Numbered from the stretch's first letter, positions 7,117-13,923 are shown. The stretch: 13,926 nt of DNA from Dehalococcoidia bacterium (GCA_004376105.1 SOKA01000039.1:1-13926); one strand, 5' to 3'. Notes: generated from the letters alone by a model not told the origin. A program made the numbers and translations.

Positions 7117-7299
7117 TTACCTTCTTGAGCGGCTACTGTGTTTCTTAAGGATAGCTCTGAATTTTCTGAACGAGATCACTGCTTGGTAGAGTTCCTCAAT
7201 TCCTATATCGTTTATGGCTTGAGTAGCCATAATTGGTGGTTCAGATTTTCCAAGGTTGGGTTCCAATGTAGCCCTAAGTTCACCAACCACCCAATTTGG
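7117..7299 (-). pseudogene. C-terminal remnant of MeaB-type GTPase (methylmalonyl-CoA mutase chaperone)
   Basis: MeaB (ArgK/LAO family) is a G-protein that loads and protects B12 in methylmalonyl-CoA mutase. The minus-strand frame ending at the TAA at 7117-7119 reads VGELRATLEPN, then KSEPPIMATQAINDIGIEEL, then YQAVISFRKFRAILKKHSS and a final RSRR. It resembles the family's C-terminal ending, where W-x-PPV is followed by T-x-A, G-[IV]-x-EL-[WY]-x-A-I, H-R-x-[FY]-L and a basic tail. Immediately upstream the frame is closed by TAG and the GTPase motifs are absent, so most of the gene is lost. Between it and mttC (7020-7116) I see nothing coding. The assignment rests on one conserved segment and gene context, so it is moderate. 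Confidence 0.6.
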
Positions 7300-7340
7300 C
7301 TATTGTTGAGGTCATCAATTCAAGATATGCTCTTAATGGC

Positions 7341-7502
7341 TTAAATTCTATTCTTGATTATACTGTATTCTACTTCCTCAGTAAAGATTTTATTAATGGT
7401 GCCAGTGTTCTTGACGAGGCTAGCTGGAAGGTTTGCGCCTCGCTTGCCCCCTTTCCATAAGTAGACTATACTTGGTTTAGGCAGGAGCTGAGCTAATGAG
7501 GG
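7341..7502 (-). other. Unidentified open stretch, probably another gene remnant
   Basis: An open minus-strand frame of 53 codons ends at the TAA at 7341-7343 and is closed upstream by another stop. It contains PKPSIVYLWKGGKRGANLPA and FTEEVEYSIIKNRI. The residue make-up looks protein-like, but there is no good start codon and no Shine-Dalgarno, and I recognise no family. It sits between the MeaB and ArsA-like remnants, so the end of a third decayed gene is likely. Confidence 0.25.
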
Positions 7503-7651
7503 TTATTCTGTATACCGGTAAGGGTGGGGTAGGGAAGACCAGTGTGGCGGCGGCTACAGCACTGCGCGATATGCTCGATAGGGCAATTGAGAGGACAGAG
7601 AAGTCCGGGAAAGCACCGAAGAAAAAGAGAACCAAGATTGAGGTTCAGTAA
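7496..7651 (+). pseudogene. ArsA/Get3-like ATPase stub (51 codons), internally deleted
   Basis: A plus-strand frame starts at ATG 7496, 10 nt after a good AGGAG, and ends TAA at 7649-7651. It begins MRVILYTGKGGVGKTSVAAA, the deviant Walker A (K-G-G-x-G-K-T) of the ArsA/Get3/MinD ATPases with the VILYTGKGGVGKT opening typical of ArsA. After about 24 residues it passes directly into a lysine-rich tail (RTEKSGKAPKKKRTKIEVQ). All later ATPase motifs are missing, whereas family members have about 300-600 residues. The most likely explanation is a large in-frame internal deletion joining the two ends of an ArsA-family gene. A genuine 51-residue peptide is possible because the start signals are intact. 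It is the only plus-strand item in the decayed region. Confidence 0.6.
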
Positions 7652-7663
7652 AGCTGCTTAGCC

Positions 7664-7985
7664 TTACTTACGAGGCCTTACCAAGGCTTGTCCATAGGGG
7701 GGAACGGAGTCTTGAATCCCCAGCTTCTTCAAGATGCCGTACAATGTTGCCGAGGAGCTTGATATAATTGGCTTACCTATTTGTTCGTCTAAGGTATCCA
7801 TATTGCCATAATAGAGCTCCACTTACGGGTGACAAATACACAATCTGCGTCTGGATAGGGACCAACCAGTGCCATTTTCTTGATGCCCATATCCGTGAAT
7901 AGCCTGGCACATAAGTGGTGGTTATTGGCAGAATGCCTGTTGCCTTTTTTATCGTTTCAACAAGCATCTGGTCGCAGCCTGGTCC
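7664..7985 (-). pseudogene. Broken maleate isomerase / Asp-Glu racemase superfamily gene (C-terminal half)
   Basis: Minus-strand segments in shifting frames line up with maleate cis-trans isomerase/arylmalonate decarboxylase-type proteins. GPGCDQMLVETIKKATGI plus PITTT matches the substrate-loop region. In a second frame, LFTDMGIKKMALVGPYPDAD matches the conserved A-L-x-x-[LM]-G-[IV]-K-[KR]-[IVM]-A-[LV]-[VL]-x-PY. A third frame reads MDTLDEQIGKPIISSSSATL, then YGILKKLGI, matching the LE-x-x-[IL]-GKP-[VI]-[IL]-[ST]-S-N-x-A-[TL] block. It ends at the TAA at 7664-7666. At least two frameshifts occur, the N-terminal half (with the first catalytic cysteine) is missing, and the usual SSN asparagine is serine. 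It sits just downstream of tRNA-Ala on the same strand. The exact substrate class cannot be named. Confidence 0.7.
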
Positions 7986-8046
7986 TCATCTGTCAGTAGT
8001 GCTGTGAGACATGGTATAAATAAGGAAGGAGAGATGGACATGAGTA

Positions 8047-8064
8047 ACATTCTTGGTAGAATGT
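8047..8064 (-). terminator. Short hairpin directly after tRNA-Ala
   Basis: On the minus strand ACATTCT, then ACCA, then AGAATGT forms a perfect 7-bp stem with a 4-nt loop, beginning at the discriminator base of the tRNA. No T-run follows, so it is a weak terminator or a processing/pausing hairpin rather than a canonical intrinsic terminator. It could also be chance. Confidence 0.35.
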
Positions 8065-8136
8065 GGAGCTGAGGGGACTCGAACCCCTGACCTCCTCCGT
8101 GCAAAGGAGGCGCTCTCCCTGCTGAGCTACAGCCCC
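8064..8136 (-). tRNA. tRNA-Ala (anticodon UGC)
   Basis: On the minus strand a full 73-nt cloverleaf is visible: acceptor GGGGCTG pairing with CAGCTCC, D-stem GCTC/GAGC, anticodon stem CCTCC/GGAGG with loop TTTGCAC (anticodon TGC), and T-stem AGGGG/CCCCT with loop TTCGAGT. Discriminator A follows. Position 3:70 is G-U, the alanine identity element. CCA is not encoded; the next bases are CAT, so it must be added after transcription. It has its own promoter 14 bp upstream. Confidence 0.98.
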
Positions 8137-8149
8137 GTTTATCCCAAAT

Positions 8150-8178
8150 ATTATAGCAATAAAGGAACTTATTCGCAA
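8150..8178 (-). promoter_or_regulatory. sigma70-type promoter of tRNA-Ala
   Basis: On the minus strand TTGCGA (8173-8178) and a perfect TATAAT (8150-8155) are spaced by 17 bp. The predicted transcription start near 8143 lies about 7 nt before the mature tRNA 5' end at 8136, as expected for a short RNase P leader. Confidence 0.75.
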
Positions 8179-8252
8179 TTTGCCCTAATGGCTTCGCCAT
8201 CAAAAATGACCTTTATTATCTTCAGTGGCTATATACAAAGGGAAGAAGCCAA

Positions 8253-9059
8253 ATGACAATAGCTCATATTATTATTTTGTTGGCAACCGGTATAGGTGTT
8301 GGCTTCGCCAGTAGTTTTCTGGGTGTGGGTGGTTCCTTCATTATGACCCCGGTTCAGTATGGGGTATTTACAGCTATGGGTATCCCGACAGATATGGCTA
8401 TAAAGCTGGCTTTCGGCACAAATTTGCTGGTTATCTTACCCACCGCTGCCAGCGGCGCCTGGAGACATCATAAAAAGGGGGCAGTGTGGTGGAGAGCAGC
8501 CATTATCATGGGTAGCTGTGGTCTAGCCGGCGCTTTTGGCGGGGCTACTCTAGCTACCCACCTCCCCGGGGCAGCGCTAAAGATAGCCTTTGGCGCTGTA
8601 ATCCTAGCTGCTGGTGTCAGGATGCTCATCACTACACCAGTAAAGATTGAGGAGCAGCCCAAGGATAACCCCTGGCTATGGGCAGCCTGGGCAATTCCGG
8701 TAGGCATTGTGAGTGGCCTCATCGGTATTGGCGGTGGTATGTTAATGGTTCCGGTAATGGTGCTGGCGCTTAAGTTCAAAATGCATAATGCTGTGGCTAC
8801 ATCCTTAGCTTTTATCATGATTACCAGCGTTGGGGGCATTATAGGTTATATTGTAAACGGTCTCGGTGTTCCTAATCTGCCGCCCTATTCTATAGGCTAT
8901 GTTAATCTTCTATCATGGTTTCTATTGGCAGTTACCAGTGTTGGTATGGCACAAGTTGGGGCTATAACTGCTCATCGGTTTCCAGCCAAGCAACTAAGGT
9001 ATGTATTTGTTGGTGTAATGTTCTATATGGGGCTCACAATGCTCGGCGTCTTTGCCTAG
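8253..9059 (+). CDS. TauE/SafE family membrane permease (putative anion/sulfite exporter)
   Basis: This is a hydrophobic inner-membrane protein of 268 residues, normal for the family, with about eight membrane segments in two homologous halves. The duplicated signature is clear: GFASSFLGVGGSFIMTP (residues 17-33) and GIVSGLIGIGGGMLMVP (151-167), each at the start of a half. The family moves sulfite, sulfoacetate, taurine-related or other small organic anions, and sequence alone does not define the substrate. The start ATG has GGGAAGAAG about 6 nt upstream. It is the only intact plus-strand gene, divergent from the tRNA and convergent with feoB, so it is transcribed alone. Positions 8179-8252 upstream are AT-rich, without a promoter I would defend. 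The iron genes facing it give no functional hint. Confidence 0.92.
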   Translation: MTIAHIIILLATGIGVGFASSFLGVGGSFIMTPVQYGVFTAMGIPTDMAIKLAFGTNLLVILPTAASGAWRHHKKGAVWWRAAIIMGSCGLAGAFGGATLATHLPGAALKIAFGAVILAAGVRMLITTPVKIEEQPKDNPWLWAAWAIPVGIVSGLIGIGGGMLMVPVMVLALKFKMHNAVATSLAFIMITSVGGIIGYIVNGLGVPNLPPYSIGYVNLLSWFLLAVTSVGMAQVGAITAHRFPAKQLRYVFVGVMFYMGLTMLGVFA

Positions 9060-9061
9060 CT

Positions 9062-9084
9062 GGGCTGGCCAATATAAGCAGCCC
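9062..9084. terminator. Possible bidirectional hairpin between convergent genes
   Basis: GGGCTG (9062-9067) pairs with CAGCCC (9079-9084) across an 11-nt loop, in the 37-bp gap between the TauE/SafE stop and the feoB stop. The outer flanks can add two pairs with one bulge. There is no T-run on either strand, so it is a weak terminator candidate supported mainly by its position. Confidence 0.35.
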
Positions 9085-9096
9085 TAGACGAGCGGA

Positions 9097-10803
9097 TTAT
9101 AAGGCTAGGTTCAATATCCCTCCTACTAGCAAGGCAGCCGTAATCATTATTCCTGCCGATTTAAGCATATTTATAACCCCAAGCTCCCTGAGAAGGACAA
9201 CAAAAGTAGCAATGCAGGGGAAAGACATGGCTAAAACCACACTGCCAACGATTAGTTGCTTAGTGCTTAATGCTAACGGAGCCAGCATACCTAGGGCTAC
9301 ATCCTTACGCAGGAAACCAACAGCTATGGCGGTTACTGATTCCTTGGGTAATCCCAGAAGACCGGTCACTACTGGCGCGGTAAAATTGGCAACAGCACCA
9401 AATATACCCAAGACATAGAGTATACTTATCGCTAGAACAGCGCCTAGAATTATAGGAACAGCCCCTCTTAGGAAGCCGTAGACCCTCATCCACAGTTTTT
9501 GTAAGACAGTTCGCCATGATGGCAGACGATACGATGGTATTTCTACCAACAGCTCTGGGCTAAATCCCTTAACAGTATGGTTAAGTATAATTCCCAAAAT
9601 AAACCAGACTACGAACAGTGTCCCGTAGACAATAGCCACATACTGCCACCCACGCGCACCAACTAATCCGAAAATCATCGCCTGCAAGGCAGCACAGGGT
9701 ATAGCAATAGATATCAGTGTCGCTGCAATAAACCTCTCTCTCTTGCTTTCCAGAATACGGGTAGCCAAAATAGCTGGCACATTGCAGCCAAGCCCCAGCA
9801 GGGTAGGAATGATAGCATAGCCATGCAAACCCAGACGGTGCATAATGGTATCCATCAAAACTGCCAGTCGTGGCAGATAACCGACATCTTCAAGCAGCCC
9901 CAGTACTAAGTAGAAAGGGATAATGTAAGGCAGAACTATAGCAAAGGGGACGTAGAGCCCGGTGGTCAATAGCCCGAATGATTCAATAAAGTTCACTTCC
10001 CCACCGACTATCTTACCTATCACGATATCGTGGAGAAAACCGGTTCCCCCCAGGAGGCTGCTTAACCTCAGTATCACCGGTGCCCACAGATTATTAAATA
10101 GGGGGTCGAGCACATAGCCAATTAAGCCTTCACCAATGAAACGAACTGCCAGGAAGGAGCTAGCCAGAACCCCTATGGCTAAAATTGCGCCACCTAGTGG
10201 CTTTGCGCTAGCATCCTCCGTACGTTCCAGCCAGGTATGATGGCGATGGGTAATATACTGAACCTGGTCTATGATATTGCCAATAGTCGCCCAACGCTCA
10301 TCACGACTATGGGGAGGAATATCAGGTGAGGTCGCCTTGGGAATACACTCCACCAAGTCTTTTATCCCCTGTCCGGTTGTAGCTACAGTAGGAATAACCG
10401 GCACCCCTAAAATTCCCCTTAGTTTGTCCAAATCAATATGTATTCCTCGATGCTCAGTATCATCCCATATGTTCAGGGCGACTACTACCGGGATATTCCT
10501 TTCAAATAGTTGTAAGGTTAAGTAAAGATTCCTCTCCAGCTTGGTAGCATCAATTACATTTATGACTATATCTCCGGTGTTGAGCATCTGGGCGGCTATT
10601 TCCTCGGCTTTAGTAGTTGGTTCCAGGGTATAGGTGCCTGGTACATCAATAACCTCAGCCATCTTATCCCCTAGCTTCATAGACCCCCGGCTATAGCTCA
10701 CTGTCGTACCGGGATAATTAGAAGCAATCACATGAACCCCAGTGAGACGGGAAAAGACGACGCTCTTCCCCACATTGGGATTACCCATCAACAGTATCTT
10801 CAT
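9097..10803 (-). CDS. feoB: Ferrous iron transport protein B (FeoB)
   Basis: FeoB is the G-protein-coupled inner-membrane channel for Fe(II). The N-terminal GTPase domain shows G1 GNPNVGKS (residues 7-14), G2 around NYPGTT, G3 DVPGTY (53-58), G4 NIWD (111-114) and a G5-like TTGQG (142-146). A helical linker follows, then a membrane part from about residue 205 with YLVLGLLEDVGYLPRLAVLMD (298-318) and GLGCNVPAILATR (337-349), which carries the conserved cysteine of the pore. With 568 residues it is shorter than the usual 650-770. At the second gate it has PCAALQAM where many FeoBs have S-C-S-A-R-L-P. The frame is unbroken and all core motifs are present, so I take it as a functional compact FeoB. 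It lies 7 bp after feoA. Confidence 0.96.
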   Translation of the reverse strand: MKILLMGNPNVGKSVVFSRLTGVHVIASNYPGTTVSYSRGSMKLGDKMAEVIDVPGTYTLEPTTKAEEIAAQMLNTGDIVINVIDATKLERNLYLTLQLFERNIPVVVALNIWDDTEHRGIHIDLDKLRGILGVPVIPTVATTGQGIKDLVECIPKATSPDIPPHSRDERWATIGNIIDQVQYITHRHHTWLERTEDASAKPLGGAILAIGVLASSFLAVRFIGEGLIGYVLDPLFNNLWAPVILRLSSLLGGTGFLHDIVIGKIVGGEVNFIESFGLLTTGLYVPFAIVLPYIIPFYLVLGLLEDVGYLPRLAVLMDTIMHRLGLHGYAIIPTLLGLGCNVPAILATRILESKRERFIAATLISIAIPCAALQAMIFGLVGARGWQYVAIVYGTLFVVWFILGIILNHTVKGFSPELLVEIPSYRLPSWRTVLQKLWMRVYGFLRGAVPIILGAVLAISILYVLGIFGAVANFTAPVVTGLLGLPKESVTAIAVGFLRKDVALGMLAPLALSTKQLIVGSVVLAMSFPCIATFVVLLRELGVINMLKSAGIMITAALLVGGILNLAL

Positions 10804-10810
10804 CTACTAC

Positions 10811-11053
10811 CTAAACTAGCTCAACTATTATCTTGTTAGCCATGCCAAAGCCGAGAGCCACCTGAGCATTACCTACCCGGATGGTTACCGGTCCTCGCAT
10901 AAATGTAGAACCAACCTTAGTTATCCTCTGCCCGGGTCTAATTCCTAAAGCACTAAGGCGACTAATCAGGCCATGTCCGCCTTGAATTTGAAACACTATG
11001 CCACTCTGTCCAGCCCGCATTTGGCGCAGAGTTATTTGCTTTCCATTAGGCAT
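10811..11053 (-). CDS. feoA: Ferrous iron transport protein A (FeoA)
   Basis: FeoA is a small cytoplasmic SH3-like protein that works with FeoB. The 80 residues show the standard order: ITLRQMRAGQSGIV at the start, the RLSALGIRPGQRITKV block (32-47), then RGPVTIRVGNAQVALG (53-68) and ANKIIVELV at the end. The ATG has GAGGGGG about 9 nt upstream. FeoB follows 7 bp downstream, so they form one unit. A dyad resembling the one before fur lies 39-62 bp upstream of the start, which suggests control by the Fur protein encoded next door. Confidence 0.96.
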   Translation of the reverse strand: MPNGKQITLRQMRAGQSGIVFQIQGGHGLISRLSALGIRPGQRITKVGSTFMRGPVTIRVGNAQVALGFGMANKIIVELV

Positions 11054-11091
11054 AAATCATACCCCCTCTAGTCTTTTCAACAAGGGCATTC

Positions 11092-11115
11092 CTACAAATG
11101 CCACTCATTTGCAAT
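11092..11115 (-). promoter_or_regulatory. Putative Fur-type operator upstream of feoA
   Basis: In the 78-bp gap between fur and feoA, the minus strand contains CAAATG-AGTGG-CATTTG, a perfect 6-bp inverted repeat with a 5-bp centre (11095-11111), inside TTGCAAATGAGTGGCATTTG. The element in front of fur matches it at most positions (TTGCAAATaAGatGCATTaG). It is not the classical GATAATGATAATCATTATC Fur box. The operator role is inferred from recurrence, dyad symmetry and position. Confidence 0.55.
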
Positions 11116-11131
11116 AAACGTAACAAAAAAA

Positions 11132-11581
11132 TTATCTCTTCTTTTGGCGGCACTTAGAGCAATAGCCAGTCATCCAAACCTGAGCACCGGTGACTTCAAA
11201 GCCCTTCTCATGGCCGATATTCTCTTTCATCTTTTGACTCAGCAAACACTTAAACTCTACAACTTTGCCACAACCCAGGCATGCCAGGTGGTGATGCTCA
11301 ACGGATGATTTCACCTCATAGTGATGGTGAGCCTCATCAAAATGAAGTTCCTCTACTAAACCTAGTTCCTTGAGCCTCCGCAGGGTTCGATAAACAGTGG
11401 ATAAGCTAAGGCGAGGTTGCTTCTCTCGGGCTTGGCGATAGACTTCATCAGCATCTAGGTGTCCGTGCCCTCGGCTAATAATATTCAGGATTAAAGTCCG
11501 CTGATTGGTCATCCTCAGCCCGGCTGAGCTTAATGTTTTGCGGTTAATCTCCAATGTTTGTTTTTTGGTAACCACTGTCAT
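11132..11581 (-). CDS. fur: Fur-family metal-dependent transcriptional regulator
   Basis: Fur-family repressors bind DNA when loaded with Fe(II), Zn(II) or another metal. The 149 residues have the winged-helix domain (about 20-90) with GLRMTNQRTLIL, HLDADEVY and recognition helix STVYRTLRRL (61-70). The metal/dimer domain contains HHH (85-87), HHH (96-98), CLGC (101-104) and CSKC (141-144), the two CxxC pairs of the structural zinc site. The ATG at 11581 lacks a clear Shine-Dalgarno, and the predicted leader is about 20 nt. The feoA-feoB pair downstream suggests iron as the sensed metal; PerR, Zur or Nur cannot be ruled out from sequence. A consensus promoter overlapped by a dyad suggests autoregulation. 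Confidence 0.94.
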   Translation of the reverse strand: MTVVTKKQTLEINRKTLSSAGLRMTNQRTLILNIISRGHGHLDADEVYRQAREKQPRLSLSTVYRTLRRLKELGLVEELHFDEAHHHYEVKSSVEHHHLACLGCGKVVEFKCLLSQKMKENIGHEKGFEVTGAQVWMTGYCSKCRQKKR

Positions 11582-11586
11582 TATCG

Positions 11587-11607
11587 CTAATGCATCTTAT
11601 TTGCAAT
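11587..11607 (-). promoter_or_regulatory. Putative operator overlapping the fur transcription start
   Basis: The minus strand reads ATTGCAAATAAGATGCATTA directly after the fur -10 box, covering the expected transcription start near 11602. It aligns with the feoA upstream element over about 20 bp, differing at four or five positions. Its symmetry is poorer than that of the feoA site. Position and resemblance suggest repression of fur by its own product. Confidence 0.5.
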
Positions 11608-11608
11608 T

Positions 11609-11637
11609 ATTATAATACACGGATGTTTCGCTGTCAA
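11609..11637 (-). promoter_or_regulatory. Consensus sigma70 promoter of fur
   Basis: A perfect TTGACA (11632-11637) and a perfect TATAAT (11609-11614) are separated by exactly 17 bp on the minus strand. This is the strongest promoter in the window, as expected for a gene kept in check by a repressor. It lies in the gap between the patatin-like gene and fur. Confidence 0.85.
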
Positions 11638-11695
11638 GCCTGGTGTAGGGTGTTTAAGAGGAAAGTTGAGGTATTTAGAGGGTAGGCTAGAAATT

Positions 11696-12511
11696 TTAGG
11701 CTTCTAATTGCCTTTTTATTTCGGGAAGGGCATGTCGAGCCGCTCGTTGACCTCGTAGAATGCACTCTCGGCCTCGGTGGAAGTTACCAGGGCCGATGTG
11801 TCCTACCTTGGGGGTAATGGTTACATCAGCCTCTTTAAGGCCGGACATCGCCGCCTGATACTCCATAATATTAAGCGTCCGTATCACGATACTGAAGATA
11901 TTAGGCGCTTTAAGGTTCTCTATCTGTTCCTTGTCCACCCCTTCAGTTCTGTCGCTTATATAGGGGTTTACATTCACGGCGATAACAAAGTCGGCTCCCA
12001 TTTGTCTAAGGACTCTCACCGGTACCGGGTCTACTAGACCGCCATCAACCAGATACCTGCCTTGCCATTTGGCTGGAGTAAATATTATGGGCATAGAAGC
12101 ACTGGCTCTCACCCCTTCCAACACCGAGCCCTGTTTAATTACCACCTCCTCACCAGTCATTATATCGGTAGCTACACAGGCGAAGGGCATCTTCAGATCC
12201 TCAAAGTCTATGTCACCAATAATTGACTTCAGCCAGTCCTTAATCCTTTTTCCCTTAATGAAACCGGTTTTGGGTAGGGTTAGGTCTACTAGAGAGAGTA
12301 TCTTTCTCCGACTTAGGCTCATTACCGCATTTTTTATTTGACTAATATCTTTCCCTCCTGTATAAAAGGCACCAATTATTGCCCCAATACTGGTACCAGC
12401 AATCATGTCGATAGGAATGCCCTCTTTTTCCAGGACTGTCAACACTCCCACATGAGCCAAACCCCGGGCGCCACCACCACTCAGAGCCAATCCAACCTTT
12501 CTTTTTTGCAA
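11696..12511 (-). CDS. Patatin-like phospholipase (RssA/YchK type)
   Basis: This is a Ser-Asp dyad acyl hydrolase predicted to act on phospholipids or lysophospholipids. In 271 residues it has the oxyanion loop GGGARG (12-17), the nucleophile elbow GTSIG (39-43, Ser41) and the catalytic aspartate in DGG (156-158), with ASASMPIIFTP between them, typical of the bacterial RssA-like branch. There is no signal peptide or clear membrane segment, so it is probably cytoplasmic or membrane-associated. The start is TTG at 12511: GAGG stands about 9 nt upstream, the conserved LALSGGGARG follows at once, and no ATG occurs before the nucleophile region. It lies 14 bp after the HerA-like gene and is probably co-transcribed with it. 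The biological substrate is unknown. Confidence 0.93.
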   Translation of the reverse strand: MQKRKVGLALSGGGARGLAHVGVLTVLEKEGIPIDMIAGTSIGAIIGAFYTGGKDISQIKNAVMSLSRRKILSLVDLTLPKTGFIKGKRIKDWLKSIIGDIDFEDLKMPFACVATDIMTGEEVVIKQGSVLEGVRASASMPIIFTPAKWQGRYLVDGGLVDPVPVRVLRQMGADFVIAVNVNPYISDRTEGVDKEQIENLKAPNIFSIVIRTLNIMEYQAAMSGLKEADVTITPKVGHIGPGNFHRGRECILRGQRAARHALPEIKRQLEA

Positions 12512-12525
12512 CTTAACTTACCTCT

Positions 12526-13923
12526 TTACTCCCACAGCTCCTCAATATCCTTCTCTGCTTGCTTTCTAATCTCAGTCTCTGGTCTAGAGATAAAGTCTTT
12601 ATAGGACTCAGCAGAGCCATACTCCCTTGTCCTGATAACTACCGGCATTGGCACGGCGTGACCAAAGATAAGTGCCTGCTGCCTGGATTCTAGCCTGGAT
12701 AATACTGATTTGAGCTCACTCTTACCAGATACCCCAGCTAAGACACTATCGATATCACGCTCGTTGTCCAAAAGACAGGTTATCTTGGTCCCGATTTGGG
12801 ACATAACCTCATCATCAATGCCGCTGGGTCTCTGGTCAATTACCAATAGGGTAACATTATATTTGCGCATTTCACGAGCAATAGTGCCAAAGATAGTCTG
12901 GCTGGCCACCTCTGGATTAAGGAATTTATGTGCCTCCTCAATAGTTATCACCAGAGGACGGGGTGGAGCCATATCCTCGCCCAGCGCCTTCTCCATTCTC
13001 TCCCGATATTGAGCATGGATGCGACGGGTAAGCAGATTGGCTACTAGAATATAAGCCGTAATATCAGTATATCTACCAAATTCCAAAACTACATTTATAC
13101 CCTGGTCAAGATATTCTAAAATGTGTCTTACTGGATTATCAGGGGCGTGGGGTAAGAGAAAGGGAAGGCGTCTGATGGTTTCCAATCCACGGCGCAGATT
13201 CCGGTAGGTGCTATCATGAATGTTTAGTTTGGTCAATAGTTGCCTGGTCTCATCCCTATCCTCTAGCTCTAGAGTAGCTTCAATCCACCTCTTATTACCG
13301 AACTCCCGGTATAGCTGGTATACCGCTTGAACTGAGGCTTCGGTAAGGTTCAAGGTTTGACGAAGTAGCCCGATGTCTTCGGGCTCTATCTCGTCATAGC
13401 CTATTCTGACCACAAAATCGGTGCTCACTCGTCGGCGCCTTGAACTTTCTTCATCAAGGGTAAACACAGCTACCTGTGATGGGAAAAGCTGCTTTAAGGC
13501 TTTAACCTTCCGACCTTCCTCGCTCCTGCCTTCCCAGCCATACTCACTATGCATATCAAAGACCAGATTGGCTGCGGTTCCTTTCTGGAGCATGCCGATG
13601 AGCAGTAACCTGGTGAGAAAGGTTTTTCCCGTGCCACTCTTGCCAAAGATGCCGTTAGACCGCTTAACCAGCTCAGCTAGGTCAAGACAAATCTTGGTCT
13701 CCATATCCAGTGGTGTGCCAATGTAAAATTTCCTTTCGTCCTCGCCACCAAAAACTAGCTCTACATCCCGCTGTGAGGCTAGATTTACTGCCGAGAAGTG
13801 GCTGGGCACTGTCTTAACCGGTTGCGGTCCCTCAAGCAAGCTGGCAACATCACCCCCAATGGTGAGCATAGGCAAGACATGGAGTGTTCCATAGGTACTG
13901 GTGCCAGCTAATACCTCAGCCAT
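12526..13923 (-). CDS. herA: HerA-like DNA translocase/helicase ATPase (DUF87), 5' end possibly outside the window
   Basis: HerA-type ATPases are hexameric FtsK/HerA-superfamily motors; in archaea and some bacteria they work with the NurA nuclease in DNA end resection. The visible 465 residues contain part of a beta-rich N-terminal region (about 1-75), Walker A GKSGTGKT (94-101), VFDMHSEYGW (121-130, typical of HerA), Walker B LVITIEEAH (324-332) and VIDQRPSGIDDEVMSQIGTK (361-380), with the sensor/arginine-finger part of the family. An ATG stands at 13923, but the frame is open to the window edge at 13926 and the N-terminal barrel looks short, so the true start may lie outside. No nurA is visible; it would be expected upstream, beyond the window. 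The patatin-like gene follows 14 bp downstream. Confidence 0.88.
   Translation of the reverse strand: MAEVLAGTSTYGTLHVLPMLTIGGDVASLLEGPQPVKTVPSHFSAVNLASQRDVELVFGGEDERKFYIGTPLDMETKICLDLAELVKRSNGIFGKSGTGKTFLTRLLLIGMLQKGTAANLVFDMHSEYGWEGRSEEGRKVKALKQLFPSQVAVFTLDEESSRRRRVSTDFVVRIGYDEIEPEDIGLLRQTLNLTEASVQAVYQLYREFGNKRWIEATLELEDRDETRQLLTKLNIHDSTYRNLRRGLETIRRLPFLLPHAPDNPVRHILEYLDQGINVVLEFGRYTDITAYILVANLLTRRIHAQYRERMEKALGEDMAPPRPLVITIEEAHKFLNPEVASQTIFGTIAREMRKYNVTLLVIDQRPSGIDDEVMSQIGTKITCLLDNERDIDSVLAGVSGKSELKSVLSRLESRQQALIFGHAVPMPVVIRTREYGSAESYKDFISRPETEIRKQAEKDIEELWE

Noticed and set aside
7138..7344. 68-codon plus-strand frame in the gene-poor region
   Set aside because: It is antisense to the MeaB remnant, whose reading gives recognisable family blocks; no Shine-Dalgarno.
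7664..7985. Frameshifts in the racemase-like gene explained purely by sequencing error
   Set aside because: Even after joining the frames the N-terminal half is absent, and neighbouring remnants show true deletions, so decay is more likely; raw reads could still change this.
8188..8200. ATGGC-TTC-GCCAT hairpin between tRNA-Ala and the permease gene
   Set aside because: Five pairs with a 3-nt loop and no T-run; too short to call a terminator or regulatory element.
7949..8256. Several short frames across the tRNA region on both strands
   Set aside because: They run through the tRNA-Ala gene and its promoter and are translations of RNA sequence.
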